Source: JBFXAM01 sp050184295 (GTDB lineage Bacteria; Planctomycetota; Phycisphaerae; UBA1845; Fen-1342). From it: DNA of 53,718 bases. Shown here one piece after another: positions 1 through 9,579 of this stretch (positions within the stretch are counted from its first letter, which is position 1; the number at the start of each line of letters is the position of its first letter). The translations under genes and the position numbers were made by a program. The notes beneath the pieces are model-generated. The model did not search any database. It was given only the letters and a program-made list of their open reading frames with translations, and had not been told where the DNA came from. The stretch is from positions 1 to 53,718 of the forward strand of contig JBFXAM010000016.1 in NCBI GenBank assembly GCA_050184295.1, given 5' to 3'.

Positions 1-3000
1 ACCGACGCGTTCGCGAGCGCGACCGACGTGACGGTTGCGGCGGGCGCCACGCTGGACATGAGCGGGATCGACGAGGACTTCGGCGCGTTGCTCGGGACCG
101 GGGCGGTCATTAACAACAATGGCGATCTGAACATCGGCAACGGAAACGAGACGTTCTCGCTCACCGCCGACATCACCGGCAGCGGCTCGATCACCAAGTC
201 CGGCACCGGCGACATGGACCTCGGCACCGGTTTCTCCACCGATTGCCCGGAGTTCAATATCAACGGCGGCCGCGTGGGGACGCTTGGCCGCTTTCCGGAT
301 GACATCGCGCTGACGATCGGAGCGGCGGGTACGCTCGACATGGGTTTTCCAGCGGGGCGCAGCGAGCAAGTCGGATCCCTGGCCGGTTCCGGCGACCTGC
401 TCGTGCCGGGCGGCACGTTCACGGTCGGCGGGCTGAACACGAGCACGACGTTCAGCGGCGTGATCAGCGGCGACGGAACCTTCGTGAAGACCGGAACCGG
501 CACGTTGACGCTCAGCGGGGCGAATACGGCGGTGTTCTACGACGTCAACGGCGGCGCGCTGCGGCTCGGCGGCGCCAATCGCCTGCCGACCGGCGCGCGC
601 GTGACGGTTGCGGCCGGGGCCAACCTGGACATGAACGGCAACGTGCAGACGGTCGCATTGCTTCAGGGCGCCGGAAACGTCATCAACAACAACGAGACCA
701 TGAACGGGCTGTTCGTGAGCGGCTCCGTCGCAGCCGTCGGCAATCCGACCTACTCGGGCGCGATCAGCGGAAGCGGTGCGGTGCTCAAGAGCGGCGATAA
801 CACGTGGACGCTGACCGGTAACAACACGTTTACAAACCGTCTGCAAATTGTGGGCGGGGTCGTCGCACTGGGACCGGCCGGGCAGCTCTCCGACTCGTGC
901 GTCGTCTTTCCGTTCGCGGGCGCGGCGCTCGATCTGTCGCAGCGCACCGCGAGCGAGACCGTCGGAAACCTCACCGGCGACGGGAACATCACCAACAACG
1001 TGAACGGGTTCGTCTTTGGCGGCAACAACGGAAACGCCAGTTTTGGCGGCACCGTCACCGGCGCCGGCGCACTCAGCAAGCAGGGCACCGGCACCTGGAC
1101 GCTCAACGGAACCATCGCGCCGACGCCGTTCAATATCAACGGCGGCACGGTGACGCTGGGTGCGGCGAACCGCATCGGGAACAGCACGGATGTGAACATC
1201 GCCGCGGGCGCGACCTTCAACATGAACAACTTCGACGACGTGATCGGCGCGGTTTCGGGTGCGGGCAATATCACTAACATCTCGCGGATCGAGATGAACG
1301 CAACGAACTCGACGACCTACAGCGGCGTGCTGAGCGGGACCGGCAATCTCTTCAAGGACAACCCCGGCACGTGGACGATCTCCGGCGCGAACACGCTTAG
1401 CGGCGACTGGAGCATCCGCGGCGGGACGCTCAAGCTCGGCGTCGAGGTCGACAGCATCCCCGAGACCAGCTCGGTCAGCATCTCGTCCGGGGCGACCTGG
1501 GACATGATGAACTTCGGCGAAGATGTCGGCGGCCTCGCCGGCGCGGGTCGTGTCATCAACGTCCCCGAGAAGCTGATCACCACGACCCCGCTGGACTTCG
1601 GCGCCAACGGCGTCGCGACCGAGTTCTCGGGGCAGATCGAGCCCGGCGGCGGGGGCGCGTGGCTGCGCAAGAACGGGGCCGCGACCTGGACGTTGAGCGG
1701 CACGTTCTCGCCCGGCTGGCTCGACGTCATCGGCGGCAGCGTGCTCATCGGCCCGACGACCACGCCCACCGGCGTGCTGGACCGCGTGATCGTCAATCTG
1801 AACGCCGCCGCCAACACGCTCGACCTCAACGGAACATCGCAGACGCTGGGCGGGCTTTCGGGCAGCGGCAACGTGCTGCGAAACTCCGCCGTCGCGGGCC
1901 TGACCGTCAACAACCAGGCCGCCGAGACCTTCAGCGGCACCATCGCCGGCAGCGGCCCGGTGACCAAGGGCGATACGGGCGTCTGGACTCTGACCGGTGC
2001 GCTTGCGATCACCAGCCGGCTCAACATTCAGGCCGGCACGGTGCGCCTCGGCGGCGCCGACATCTTCGGCCTGGCGACGGATATCGACATCAACGCCGGT
2101 GCCACGCTCGACATCAACAGTAACGGCGAGGAATGGGGCGGGCTCACCGGCGCGGGCAGCATCATCAACAACATCGGAAGCGGAATCGACGTCGGCAACG
2201 GCAACGAGACGTTTGCGTTCGGCGGAACGATCAACGGCACTGCCGCCGTCCGAAAGGACGGAACCGGCGTGTTCACGCTCGACGGCAGCATCGGCGGCGG
2301 CGGCGACGTCATCGTCGGCAACGGCACGTTTCGCTTCGGGAGCGCCGGCAGCGTGGCGACCAATTGCGATGTCACGGTCGAAGCGGGCGCGTTGTTCGAC
2401 ATGAACGGGACCGGCGAAGTGATGGGCGGGCTGTACGGCGCCGGCAACACGATCAACCACTCCGACGACTTGTTCCTGAACGTGGCCACCAGCGGCGACT
2501 ACGCGGGTGTGATCAGCGAGCCGAATCCGCCCACCACGCCCGGCGATGTGATCAAGCGCAGCGCCGGCACGTGGCGGCTGCTGAACATCCAGGCATTCAA
2601 GGGGCTGCTCGACGTCGAAGCCGGCACGGTGCTGCTCGGACCCGGCGGCAACCTCGATCCGGCCTGCGCCGTCAATGTCGACGCGAACACGACGTTCGAC
2701 CTCGGCGGCCGCAGCCAGACCATCCGCGGCCTGTCGGGCGCGGGCAATGTAATCAACGCGAACGTGACCGGCCTTGCGATCAACGGCGCGGACAGCAACA
2801 CGTTCAGCGGCGTCATCAGCGGCGCGGGCCGCGTCACGAAGGCCGGCGCGGGCGTGCAACGCCACACCGGCGCCAACACCTACACCGGCGGCACGACGAT
2901 CAGCGGCGGTCGACTCGTGATTGACAACACCACCGGCTCGGGGACCGGCACCGGCGCTGTCACCGTCGGCAACACCGCGACGCTCAACGGCGACGGGTCC

Positions 3001-3576
3001 ATCAGCGGCGCCGTCACAATCAACAGCGGCGGCACGCTGGCGCCCGGCGGCACACTCGGGTCCGCTTCGGCCCCGGGCTCGCTCGGCCTCGGCTCGACCG
3101 TCGCCTTCGGCGCTACCGCGGTCTACGACGTGGAAATCGGCGGCGCCAGCGCGGGCACGCAGTATGACCAGGTGATTGCGATCGGCAACGCCACGCTCAA
3201 CGGCACGCTCCGCGCCACCCTGATCAACGGCTTTGCGCCGACCAACGGCCAGACGTTCCAGGTGCTCATTGCCGGCGGGCGCAGCGGCACGTTCGCGAAC
3301 ACGAACCTACCGCCCGGATTCACGATCGAATACTCGGGTGGCACTGTGACGCTGCGCTTCGAGGGCGTAAGCGGGCGCGGCGATCTCGACTGCAACGGCA
3401 TGGTCAACAACTTCGACATCAACCCGTTCGTGCTCGCGATCGCCGACCCCGCCGCCTATGCCCTGATGTACCCCGGCTGCGACTTGAACCGGGCCGACAT
3501 CAACGGCGACGGGCTGGTCAACAACTTCGACATCAATGGGTTCGTCGACTGCATCCTGAACGGCGCATGTCCGTAG
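1..3576 (+). CDS. Autotransporter-associated beta-strand (PATR) repeat protein, 5' truncated, with dockerin-like C-terminus
   Basis: The frame is open at the left edge, so the N-terminus and any signal peptide lie outside the window; 1191 codons remain. The protein is Gly/Thr/Asn-rich and made of about ten repeats of roughly 80-120 residues. Recurring pieces are FSGVISGSG, a KxGTGTWTLTGANT strand, GGTVRLG, AGATLDMNG and LxGAGNVINN. These match the autotransporter-associated beta-strand repeat (TIGR02601/PF12951), which folds as a long parallel beta-solenoid. The last 65 residues carry two Asp/Asn-rich loops (DLDCNGMVNNFDI and DINGDGLVNNFDI) and end in NGACP, a dockerin-like module shared with the protein at 7073-9151. 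There is no C-terminal autotransporter barrel. The likely role is a large secreted or surface fibre; its ligand cannot be read from sequence. Confidence 0.88.
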   Translation, partial: TDAFASATDVTVAAGATLDMSGIDEDFGALLGTGAVINNNGDLNIGNGNETFSLTADITGSGSITKSGTGDMDLGTGFSTDCPEFNINGGRVGTLGRFPDDIALTIGAAGTLDMGFPAGRSEQVGSLAGSGDLLVPGGTFTVGGLNTSTTFSGVISGDGTFVKTGTGTLTLSGANTAVFYDVNGGALRLGGANRLPTGARVTVAAGANLDMNGNVQTVALLQGAGNVINNNETMNGLFVSGSVAAVGNPTYSGAISGSGAVLKSGDNTWTLTGNNTFTNRLQIVGGVVALGPAGQLSDSCVVFPFAGAALDLSQRTASETVGNLTGDGNITNNVNGFVFGGNNGNASFGGTVTGAGALSKQGTGTWTLNGTIAPTPFNINGGTVTLGAANRIGNSTDVNIAAGATFNMNNFDDVIGAVSGAGNITNISRIEMNATNSTTYSGVLSGTGNLFKDNPGTWTISGANTLSGDWSIRGGTLKLGVEVDSIPETSSVSISSGATWDMMNFGEDVGGLAGAGRVINVPEKLITTTPLDFGANGVATEFSGQIEPGGGGAWLRKNGAATWTLSGTFSPGWLDVIGGSVLIGPTTTPTGVLDRVIVNLNAAANTLDLNGTSQTLGGLSGSGNVLRNSAVAGLTVNNQAAETFSGTIAGSGPVTKGDTGVWTLTGALAITSRLNIQAGTVRLGGADIFGLATDIDINAGATLDINSNGEEWGGLTGAGSIINNIGSGIDVGNGNETFAFGGTINGTAAVRKDGTGVFTLDGSIGGGGDVIVGNGTFRFGSAGSVATNCDVTVEAGALFDMNGTGEVMGGLYGAGNTINHSDDLFLNVATSGDYAGVISEPNPPTTPGDVIKRSAGTWRLLNIQAFKGLLDVEAGTVLLGPGGNLDPACAVNVDANTTFDLGGRSQTIRGLSGAGNVINANVTGLAINGADSNTFSGVISGAGRVTKAGAGVQRHTGANTYTGGTTISGGRLVIDNTTGSGTGTGAVTVGNTATLNGDGSISGAVTINSGGTLAPGGTLGSASAPGSLGLGSTVAFGATAVYDVEIGGASAGTQYDQVIAIGNATLNGTLRATLINGFAPTNGQTFQVLIAGGRSGTFANTNLPPGFTIEYSGGTVTLRFEGVSGRGDLDCNGMVNNFDINPFVLAIADPAAYALMYPGCDLNRADINGDGLVNNFDINGFVDCILNGACP

Positions 3577-3660
3577 TGATCGGATCGCTTGTCCGCCGCA
3601 CAACGGCCCTTCTCCTGTCGAGTGCGTAGCGGTCCCGGGGCGGCGGCGTTCGAGCTCGCT

Positions 3661-6255
3661 TTAGCGACCGGACGCCGCCGCCTGTCGCAGATCCGCGGCG
3701 TGGTCCGACCACGCGACCACGCGCGGGTCCGCGGGGTCGATCTGCTCGCTGACGCGGGCGGCGAGCGATTCGTAGAGCTGCGCGGCACGGGCGCATTCGC
3801 CGCGGGACGATTCGCAGCGCGCATAGAGATCGAGTAAGTCGAGCGTCGCGTCGGCGACCTCGCCGTCCAGGCGTTCGAATCGTTCGGTTTCGATCGCCAG
3901 GACAAGCGCCGCCCGGTCCCAGTCGTGGATGATCCCGAGCGCGGCGACCAGGTCGAGCACTTGGGCGTGCTCGCCGGCGATCAAGGCGCTGGTCACTTCG
4001 CGGTAGATCTCGAACGCGCCGTAGAGCGTATCGGCGGCTTCGGCGTGACGTCGTTGTCCGCGAAGCGATTGTGCGAGAAACCCGACCGCCGCCAGCGTTT
4101 CGGGGTGGGCGCGGCCCAGGCTGCGAGTCGACCGTTCGAGCGTGTCGCGCATGTAGCGTTCCGCATCGGTCCAGCGGCGCGTTCGCATCAGCACGTCGCG
4201 CGCGTAGAAACGCCGGATGCGCACGGCCAGGCCCGGGCCGCCTTGTCCATCGGCCAGTGCGGGGAGCGCCTGTGCGTAGAGCGCGTCGTGTGTCGCCCAT
4301 TGCCGCAGGTCGCGATAGACGCCGGCGAGATTGAATCGGGCTAGCGCGGTGGTGACGTGGTCCTCGCCGAGCGTGCGCGCGAAGCCCTCGACCGCGGCGC
4401 GATTGAAAGCCAGCGCCTCGCGCGTCTTGCGTTGCCGCATCAGGCAATTGCCGAGCCGGTCCAACGCGCTGAGCGTCCGCTCGTCGTCCGGGCCGAGGAC
4501 GCGCGTGGCCAGGTCGACAGCGTGGCGCAGCGTGTGTTCGGCGTCGGCGAGCGTAACCCGCCCCTCGCCTTGCAAGGTTCCCAGGCGCAGGAGCAGGTCG
4601 ATGTACGGGACGTTTGCTTCGCCTTGCTGCTGGCGCGTGTATTCCAACAGCCACTGGATCTGGACCATCGCCGGGTGCAGCAGCGCCAGCGACGCGTAGG
4701 CGCGTGCGAGCGTGTCGCGCATTTCCGCTTCGACCTCGATGTCGCGCGAGAGCTCGCCGGCGCCCAGCCGCCGCGAGGCTTCGTCGAGCACGTCGATCAG
4801 GGTGCGCTCGTAGCCGCCGCCCGGTCCCGGCTGCGCCAGCTCGATCACGCCCTTCAGAAAATCGCTCAGCGCCCGGGCCTTGGCCGACTCGTTGACCGCG
4901 TGGCGGGTCTCGGCCGCCGCGATGACCTGCGCCGCGCGCGCCTGGCGCGTCAGTTCCGCGCTGTGGGCCGCCTGCACAGTCGCGTAGATCGAAAACCCGA
5001 CCAGTCCCGCGACCGCCGCCGCGGCGCCCGCGACCAGCCCGCGATACCGCCACAGATTCTTGCGAAGCAGATAAAGCGCCGAGTCGCGCCGCGCCTCGAT
5101 CGCCTCGCCGCGCAGGTGCCGCCGCAGGTCGTTCGCCAGGTCGAGCGCCGACGCGTAGCGCCGTTCGCGCCGCTTGTCGAGCGCCCGCCGCACGATCGTG
5201 TCGATGTCGCCGCGGAAGCGCCGGTCGATCGAAGCCAGCGGCGGCGGGCTCTCTTCGCGGATTCGCCGGATCGCCTCGGTGAGGGTGGCGCCGTCGGTGT
5301 CGTGCGGGAGGCGCTTGGCCAGCAGCTCATAGAGAATGACGCCGAGCGCATAGACATCGGAGCGCGTGTCGATGTCGTGAATCTCGCCGCTCACTTGCTC
5401 CGGACTCATGTACGCGAGCGTGCCGATGAGCTGCCCGACCTGCGTGTCGAGGCTCGCCGTCGCCACGTCCGCGCCCACGATCCGTGCCACGCCGAAGTCG
5501 AGCACCTTCGGCGTCGCGTCGAGTGCGACGGGCGCCGCGCGCGCGGACGACGGCGCGCTCGCACCGGCGTGGACCGGCTCGGTCTCGTCCGCGACGAGGA
5601 TGTTCGCGGGCTTCAGGTCGCGATGGATCACGCCGTGCTGATGCGCGAACTGCACCGCGTCGCAGACGCGCGCGACGAGCTCCAGCCGCTGCGCGGTCGA
5701 CAACGCGTGCCGCTCGGCGAAGACGTTCAGCGGCGCGCCGCGGATGAGTTCCATGACGTAATACGGCTGTCGCACGCGCGTCGCGCCGGGCCCGGCGCTG
5801 TCCGCGACCGCGGCTTCGTAGATGTGCGCAATGCCCGGGTGGCGAAGCTGTCCGAGCAGTTCCGCTTCCTGCTGGAACCGCCGCAGAAACGAGCGCGACG
5901 CGAGGTCCGGCCGCAGCACCTTCAGCGCGACCGTTCGTCGCGGGCTCTCCTGGAGCGCCTCATACACGATCGCCATGCCGCCTTCGCCGATCTTGCGCAC
6001 GATCTCGTACGACCCGATCCGCTGCGGCGGGGTGGTGTCGCGCGCGGCCGAAGCGCGGCGCTCGCGCGGGATGAGCGGCTGGTCGAGCAGGCCGAATGAC
6101 GGCTGGTCGTGTGCGCGCAGCAGCGTGTCGATCAGCGCGCGCAGCTCCGCATCGTCGGCGCACAGCTCGCCGATGAGCGGCGCGCGCTGCTCGCGCGGCA
6201 GGTCGGCCACCTGCTCGAAGATCTGCTCCGCGCGTTGAATGCGCTCGGCTTTCAC
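3661..6255 (-). CDS. Transmembrane Ser/Thr protein kinase with C-terminal TPR-type repeats
   Basis: PknB-type kinase of 864 residues. Visible motifs are the glycine loop GEGGMA (90-95), catalytic-loop HRDLKPAN (211-218), DFG (253-255) and SPE (284-286), followed by one hydrophobic span (about 405-428). The remainder is a helical region of TPR-like repeats. About 30 Ala/Pro-rich residues sit between the catalytic loop and DFG, longer than usual. The residue range 1-60 resembles the helical leader common in planctomycete kinases. The GTG at 6255 is chosen because the upstream reading frame is arginine-rich and runs into the sigma gene; a GGGGA lies just upstream. It follows the ECF sigma gene by 52 bp on the same strand, so the two are probably co-transcribed and functionally paired. 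Confidence 0.9.
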   Translation of the reverse strand: MKAERIQRAEQIFEQVADLPREQRAPLIGELCADDAELRALIDTLLRAHDQPSFGLLDQPLIPRERRASAARDTTPPQRIGSYEIVRKIGEGGMAIVYEALQESPRRTVALKVLRPDLASRSFLRRFQQEAELLGQLRHPGIAHIYEAAVADSAGPGATRVRQPYYVMELIRGAPLNVFAERHALSTAQRLELVARVCDAVQFAHQHGVIHRDLKPANILVADETEPVHAGASAPSSARAAPVALDATPKVLDFGVARIVGADVATASLDTQVGQLIGTLAYMSPEQVSGEIHDIDTRSDVYALGVILYELLAKRLPHDTDGATLTEAIRRIREESPPPLASIDRRFRGDIDTIVRRALDKRRERRYASALDLANDLRRHLRGEAIEARRDSALYLLRKNLWRYRGLVAGAAAAVAGLVGFSIYATVQAAHSAELTRQARAAQVIAAAETRHAVNESAKARALSDFLKGVIELAQPGPGGGYERTLIDVLDEASRRLGAGELSRDIEVEAEMRDTLARAYASLALLHPAMVQIQWLLEYTRQQQGEANVPYIDLLLRLGTLQGEGRVTLADAEHTLRHAVDLATRVLGPDDERTLSALDRLGNCLMRQRKTREALAFNRAAVEGFARTLGEDHVTTALARFNLAGVYRDLRQWATHDALYAQALPALADGQGGPGLAVRIRRFYARDVLMRTRRWTDAERYMRDTLERSTRSLGRAHPETLAAVGFLAQSLRGQRRHAEAADTLYGAFEIYREVTSALIAGEHAQVLDLVAALGIIHDWDRAALVLAIETERFERLDGEVADATLDLLDLYARCESSRGECARAAQLYESLAARVSEQIDPADPRVVAWSDHAADLRQAAASGR

Positions 6256-6307
6256 GCCTGCGTCCCCGCGCGGCGCGGTCCCGCACCGCGCGCGTTCCTT
6301 CGACCCG

Positions 6308-6889
6308 TCACGCACCGCCTTCCGGCGGCGACAGCCGGGCGTGCAGCAGCAATCGCGCAAAGCGCCACTCGCGATCGACCGTCGGCACGGAGAGTCCCAG
6401 CGCCTCGGCGGTCTCTTCGGCGGTCAGCCCCGCGAAGTAGCGCAGCATCACGACGCGCGCCTTGCGCGGGTCGGCTTGCTCCAGCTCGGTCAGTGCCTCA
6501 TCGAGCGCCAACAGATCCTCGGTCGGCGGCGCGATCGGCAGGTCGGCGTCGTCCAGCGGCACGCGCTGGCGCCCGCCGCCGCGCTTCTCCGCGAACTTCC
6601 GCCGCGCCTGATCGACCAGCACCTGGCGCATCGCCTGGGCGGCGGCGCCGAAGAAGTGCCCGCGCCCGTTCCAGCCGGGGTCGAGCGCACCCACCAGCCG
6701 CAGGTACGCCTCGTGCACGAGCACCGTGGGTTGAAGCGTGTTGCCGCGCGGCAGCCGCGCAAGTTGCGCCCGCGCGAGGGAACGGAGCTCGTCGTAGACG
6801 AGCGGCAGCAGTTCAGCGGCGGCGCGCTCGTCGCCGTCCGCGGCGCTGCGCAGGATGCGCGTGACGTGCTCGGCGTTGGCCGCACCCAT
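6308..6889 (-). CDS. ECF-type sigma factor (Sigma70_ECF family)
   Basis: 193 residues, the usual size for extracytoplasmic-function sigma factors. Region 2 is seen in LLPLVYDELRSLARAQL and the following LQPTVLVHEAYLRL segment, which is typical of the PF07638 subgroup. Region 4 is the helix-turn-helix around GLTAEETAEALGLSVPTVDR (about 157-176). There is no extra C-terminal domain and no anti-sigma gene nearby. Instead the next gene is a Ser/Thr kinase; ECF/kinase pairs of this sort are well known in Planctomycetes, where phosphorylation is thought to replace anti-sigma control. Its target promoters cannot be named. The ATG at 6889 has no obvious Shine-Dalgarno, so the start is moderately sure. 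Confidence 0.9.
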   Translation of the reverse strand: MGAANAEHVTRILRSAADGDERAAAELLPLVYDELRSLARAQLARLPRGNTLQPTVLVHEAYLRLVGALDPGWNGRGHFFGAAAQAMRQVLVDQARRKFAEKRGGGRQRVPLDDADLPIAPPTEDLLALDEALTELEQADPRKARVVMLRYFAGLTAEETAEALGLSVPTVDREWRFARLLLHARLSPPEGGA

Positions 6890-7072
6890 GGCGATGGAAT
6901 GGCCCCGCGAGAATTTTCCTGATAGGCGCCGCCGGCGGAATCCGAACGACCCTGCGACGCCGGGGTCGCACCAGCGACCGGCCCGACCGGGTTCATCTTA
7001 ACAGCACGCCGAACGTTCGGCGCGCGGAACTCGGGCCGGCCGTGGCGGACAACTACTCGCGGAGAACGTCCC

Positions 7073-9151
7073 ATGCGGTCTTTTCTCGCCATTCTGAGTT
7101 CGGCGGCGATCGTTGCAGCGGCGTCCGGACAGTCGATCAATGTTGATCTGGACCACACCAGCGGCGCCGGCATCGGCGCGCCGTCCAATAGTTTCGCGGG
7201 CGCCGCGGGTCAGCCCGGCGCCTGGAACGCCGTCGGCGCATACGCGGGCACCCAACTGCTCCGCAACCTGAACGGCGTGGCGTCGGGCGTCACGCTCGCG
7301 CGGAGCGGCGATGGAGCGCTGGGGAGCAGCGCGAGCGGCGCGCTCGGCGGCGACTGGGAGAAACTGCTCGAAGATCACTTTGCCGGGGCGGCGGGCGTGA
7401 CGCTGACGTACACGATCGGCAACCTGCAAGCCGGGACGTACGCGATCTACACCTATGCGATCGATCCCGCGGCGCCGGTCACGTCGCTCGTGAGCGTCGC
7501 CGGCTCGCCGAGCGTTCAAGGCCAGTTGGTCGGCGGCGTGCTGGGGAGCGAGGCGTTCTGGATCGGGTCGACGCACTCGCTCCACGTCGCGAACGTGCCG
7601 GCCGGCGGCTCGCTGGCGCTCAGCATCGCCGCGTCCACACCGGGGACCTCGGCCAAAGTCGCGGGGTTTCAGCTCGTGAAGCTCAGCGGTCCGAAGCTGC
7701 GCATGTACGTCAACGACGACGCGCCGCCGACCAATCTCGGCAACAGCTGGAACACCGCGTTCCTGCACGTCCAGTCGGCGCTCCGCAATGCGTACTTCGC
7801 CGGCGGATCGAACTGCGAAATCTGGGTCGCCAACGGCATCTACAAACCCACCGGCGACATGACGCGCTCCGTCAGCTTTGTCATTCCGTCGGGCGTGCAG
7901 ATGTACGGCGGCTTCAACGGCAACGAGTCGTCGCTCGGCGAGCGCAGCAGCGCCACGCTCACCTACCTCGATGGCAACATCGGCAACGGCGCCACCGCGG
8001 TCGACAACTCGCTGGTCGTCGTCAATGCCGACAACACCGCGAGCGACACGCTGATCGACGGGTTCCGCATTCACAACGGCTTCAACCACGACTCGGGGAT
8101 CGGCGCCAACGCCCGCGTCATCAACGGCTCGCCGACCTTCCGCAATTGCACGTTCGTCAACGGCGATGTGTCGAACTTCGGCGCGGGCGCCTACGTGCAA
8201 GGCGGCAGCCCCCAGTTCGTCCAGTGCCTGTTCTATAACAACGAGGCGTTTCAGGGCGCCGGGCTCTACGCGGTGGACTCGCCCGGCCTGCGCGTCTACC
8301 ACAGCCGCTTCCTTTCCAACGACGCCTACGAAGGCGGCGCGGTCTTCGCCGAGGGCGCGGACGGCGTCATCAGCAACTCGCTGGTGCTCGGCAACAGCGC
8401 CGGCAACAACGGCGGCGGCATCCACAACCACGGCGCCGAGAGCCAGCTCTATCTCGTCAGTTGCACCGTCGCCGGCAACACCGCCGGGTTCTTCGGCGGC
8501 GGCGCTTATGCCAGCTACGACGCCGATCTGCCCATCTACAACTCCATTTTCTGGGCCAACGACGATGGCTCGGGCGCGCCCATGCTCCAGCGACAGTACC
8601 GCGCCGGCAACGGCGGCGCGGTCGCCGCGGCCTTCACCACGACGCAGGGCGCCAGCGGCGTCAACGGCGCGAATCCGCTCTTCGTCGCGGGCGCGGGCCC
8701 CGACGGCTTCTGGGGCACGTTCGACGACGACGTCCGTCTCGGCGCCGGCTCGCCCTGCATCGACGCCGGAAACAACGCCGTCACCGGCGCGGACGAAGGC
8801 GACATCGACAGCGACGGCGACGTCGCCGAGCCGATGCCGCTCGACTACGCCGGTCGCGCACGCCGCATGGATGATCCCTACCTCGTCGACAGCGGCAGCG
8901 GCCAGGCGCCGGTCGTCGATCGCGGCGCGTACGAGTACAACCGCCCGTCGCGCGGCGACATGAACTGCGACGGCTCGGTCAACAACTTCGACATCGACGC
9001 GTTCGTGCTCGCGCTCACCAATCCGGCCGCCTACCAGGCCGCGTATCCGGGCTGCGACATTCACAACGCCGACGTCAACAACGACGGCGTCGCGAACAAC
9101 TTCGATCTCGATGCGTTCGTCGCGTGCCTGACGAACGGCGGTTGCCCGTAG
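7073..9151 (+). CDS. Secreted right-handed beta-helix protein with dockerin-like C-terminus
   Basis: 692 residues starting with a clear signal peptide (MRSFLAILSSAAIVAAASGQ); GGAGA lies 7 nt before the ATG. Residues about 25-200 form an unassigned domain. The central part (about 205-620) has the features of polymorphic outer-membrane/parallel beta-helix proteins: alternating FRNCTFVNG, GAGAYVQGG, GGGIHNHG and FFGGGAYAS strands and turns with many Asn/Gly. The C-terminal 65 residues repeat the dockerin-like module of the protein at 1-3576: DMNCDGSVNNFDI, YPGCD, DVNNDGVANNFDL and a final NGGCP. It is probably exported and anchored or cross-linked through that module. Such proteins often bind or cut polysaccharide, but no catalytic triad can be assigned here. 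Confidence 0.85.
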   Translation: MRSFLAILSSAAIVAAASGQSINVDLDHTSGAGIGAPSNSFAGAAGQPGAWNAVGAYAGTQLLRNLNGVASGVTLARSGDGALGSSASGALGGDWEKLLEDHFAGAAGVTLTYTIGNLQAGTYAIYTYAIDPAAPVTSLVSVAGSPSVQGQLVGGVLGSEAFWIGSTHSLHVANVPAGGSLALSIAASTPGTSAKVAGFQLVKLSGPKLRMYVNDDAPPTNLGNSWNTAFLHVQSALRNAYFAGGSNCEIWVANGIYKPTGDMTRSVSFVIPSGVQMYGGFNGNESSLGERSSATLTYLDGNIGNGATAVDNSLVVVNADNTASDTLIDGFRIHNGFNHDSGIGANARVINGSPTFRNCTFVNGDVSNFGAGAYVQGGSPQFVQCLFYNNEAFQGAGLYAVDSPGLRVYHSRFLSNDAYEGGAVFAEGADGVISNSLVLGNSAGNNGGGIHNHGAESQLYLVSCTVAGNTAGFFGGGAYASYDADLPIYNSIFWANDDGSGAPMLQRQYRAGNGGAVAAAFTTTQGASGVNGANPLFVAGAGPDGFWGTFDDDVRLGAGSPCIDAGNNAVTGADEGDIDSDGDVAEPMPLDYAGRARRMDDPYLVDSGSGQAPVVDRGAYEYNRPSRGDMNCDGSVNNFDIDAFVLALTNPAAYQAAYPGCDIHNADVNNDGVANNFDLDAFVACLTNGGCP

Positions 9152-9170
9152 GCGTTGTCTGTGCCGCGCC

Positions 9171-9190
9171 GCGCGGACGCGGGTCCGCGC
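9171..9190 (+). terminator. GC hairpin 20 bp after the beta-helix gene
   Basis: A perfect 8-bp stem (GCGCGGAC / GTCCGCGC) with a 4-nt loop lies just downstream of the stop codon at 9151. There is no T-tract, so it is at best a Rho-assisted or atypical terminator, and such hairpins are common by chance in GC-rich DNA. Confidence 0.3.
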
Positions 9191-9579
9191 GGTGCACGGC
9201 GCCCGCGCGAGCCGCGGCCGGCGCGCTCGCCGGCAGACCCCGGCTGGCGGCGTGCGGGGCCCGGGATGCGTGCAGTCGCGATCGGTCGGCGTTGGACCCG
9301 CCGATCGTCGCGACTGCCGCTTCGTTTGGAGCCGGTAACGCGCACACTGGGCGATTCGACCCGAACGACGCCGCACACCGCGGCGGTTCGGCCGCCGACC
9401 GCCGGTCCTGCGCTGCGCAAGATTGGCACGTTCAGGCGCGGAACGTCGGGTCCGACTTGCAGTCGCAGGGTTGCGCCGGGCGGGCCCGGGGCGTCGGGAC
9501 CGCGGGGGCCGGGAAGCGCGGCACGATTCGCGCGTGCGGCTTCGTCGAGCGACGGGCGCGTCCGACCGAGAATAGTGTC
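9191..9579. other. Intergenic stretch, no gene seen
   Basis: About 390 bp of very GC-rich DNA between the beta-helix gene and the hybrid kinase. Frames cross it in several directions but none has a ribosome-binding site or recognisable protein content. It presumably holds the promoter of the kinase operon; no convincing -35/-10 pair was found. Confidence 0.4.

Noticed and set aside
4357..6099. 580-residue open frame on the plus strand
   Set aside because: It is antisense to the Ser/Thr kinase; Arg/Ala/Val-rich composition with no domain or ribosome-binding site. It follows from the GC bias.
6998..9376. 792-residue open frame on the minus strand
   Set aside because: Antisense to the beta-helix gene, which has a signal peptide, Shine-Dalgarno and recognisable domains; the antisense product is low-complexity.
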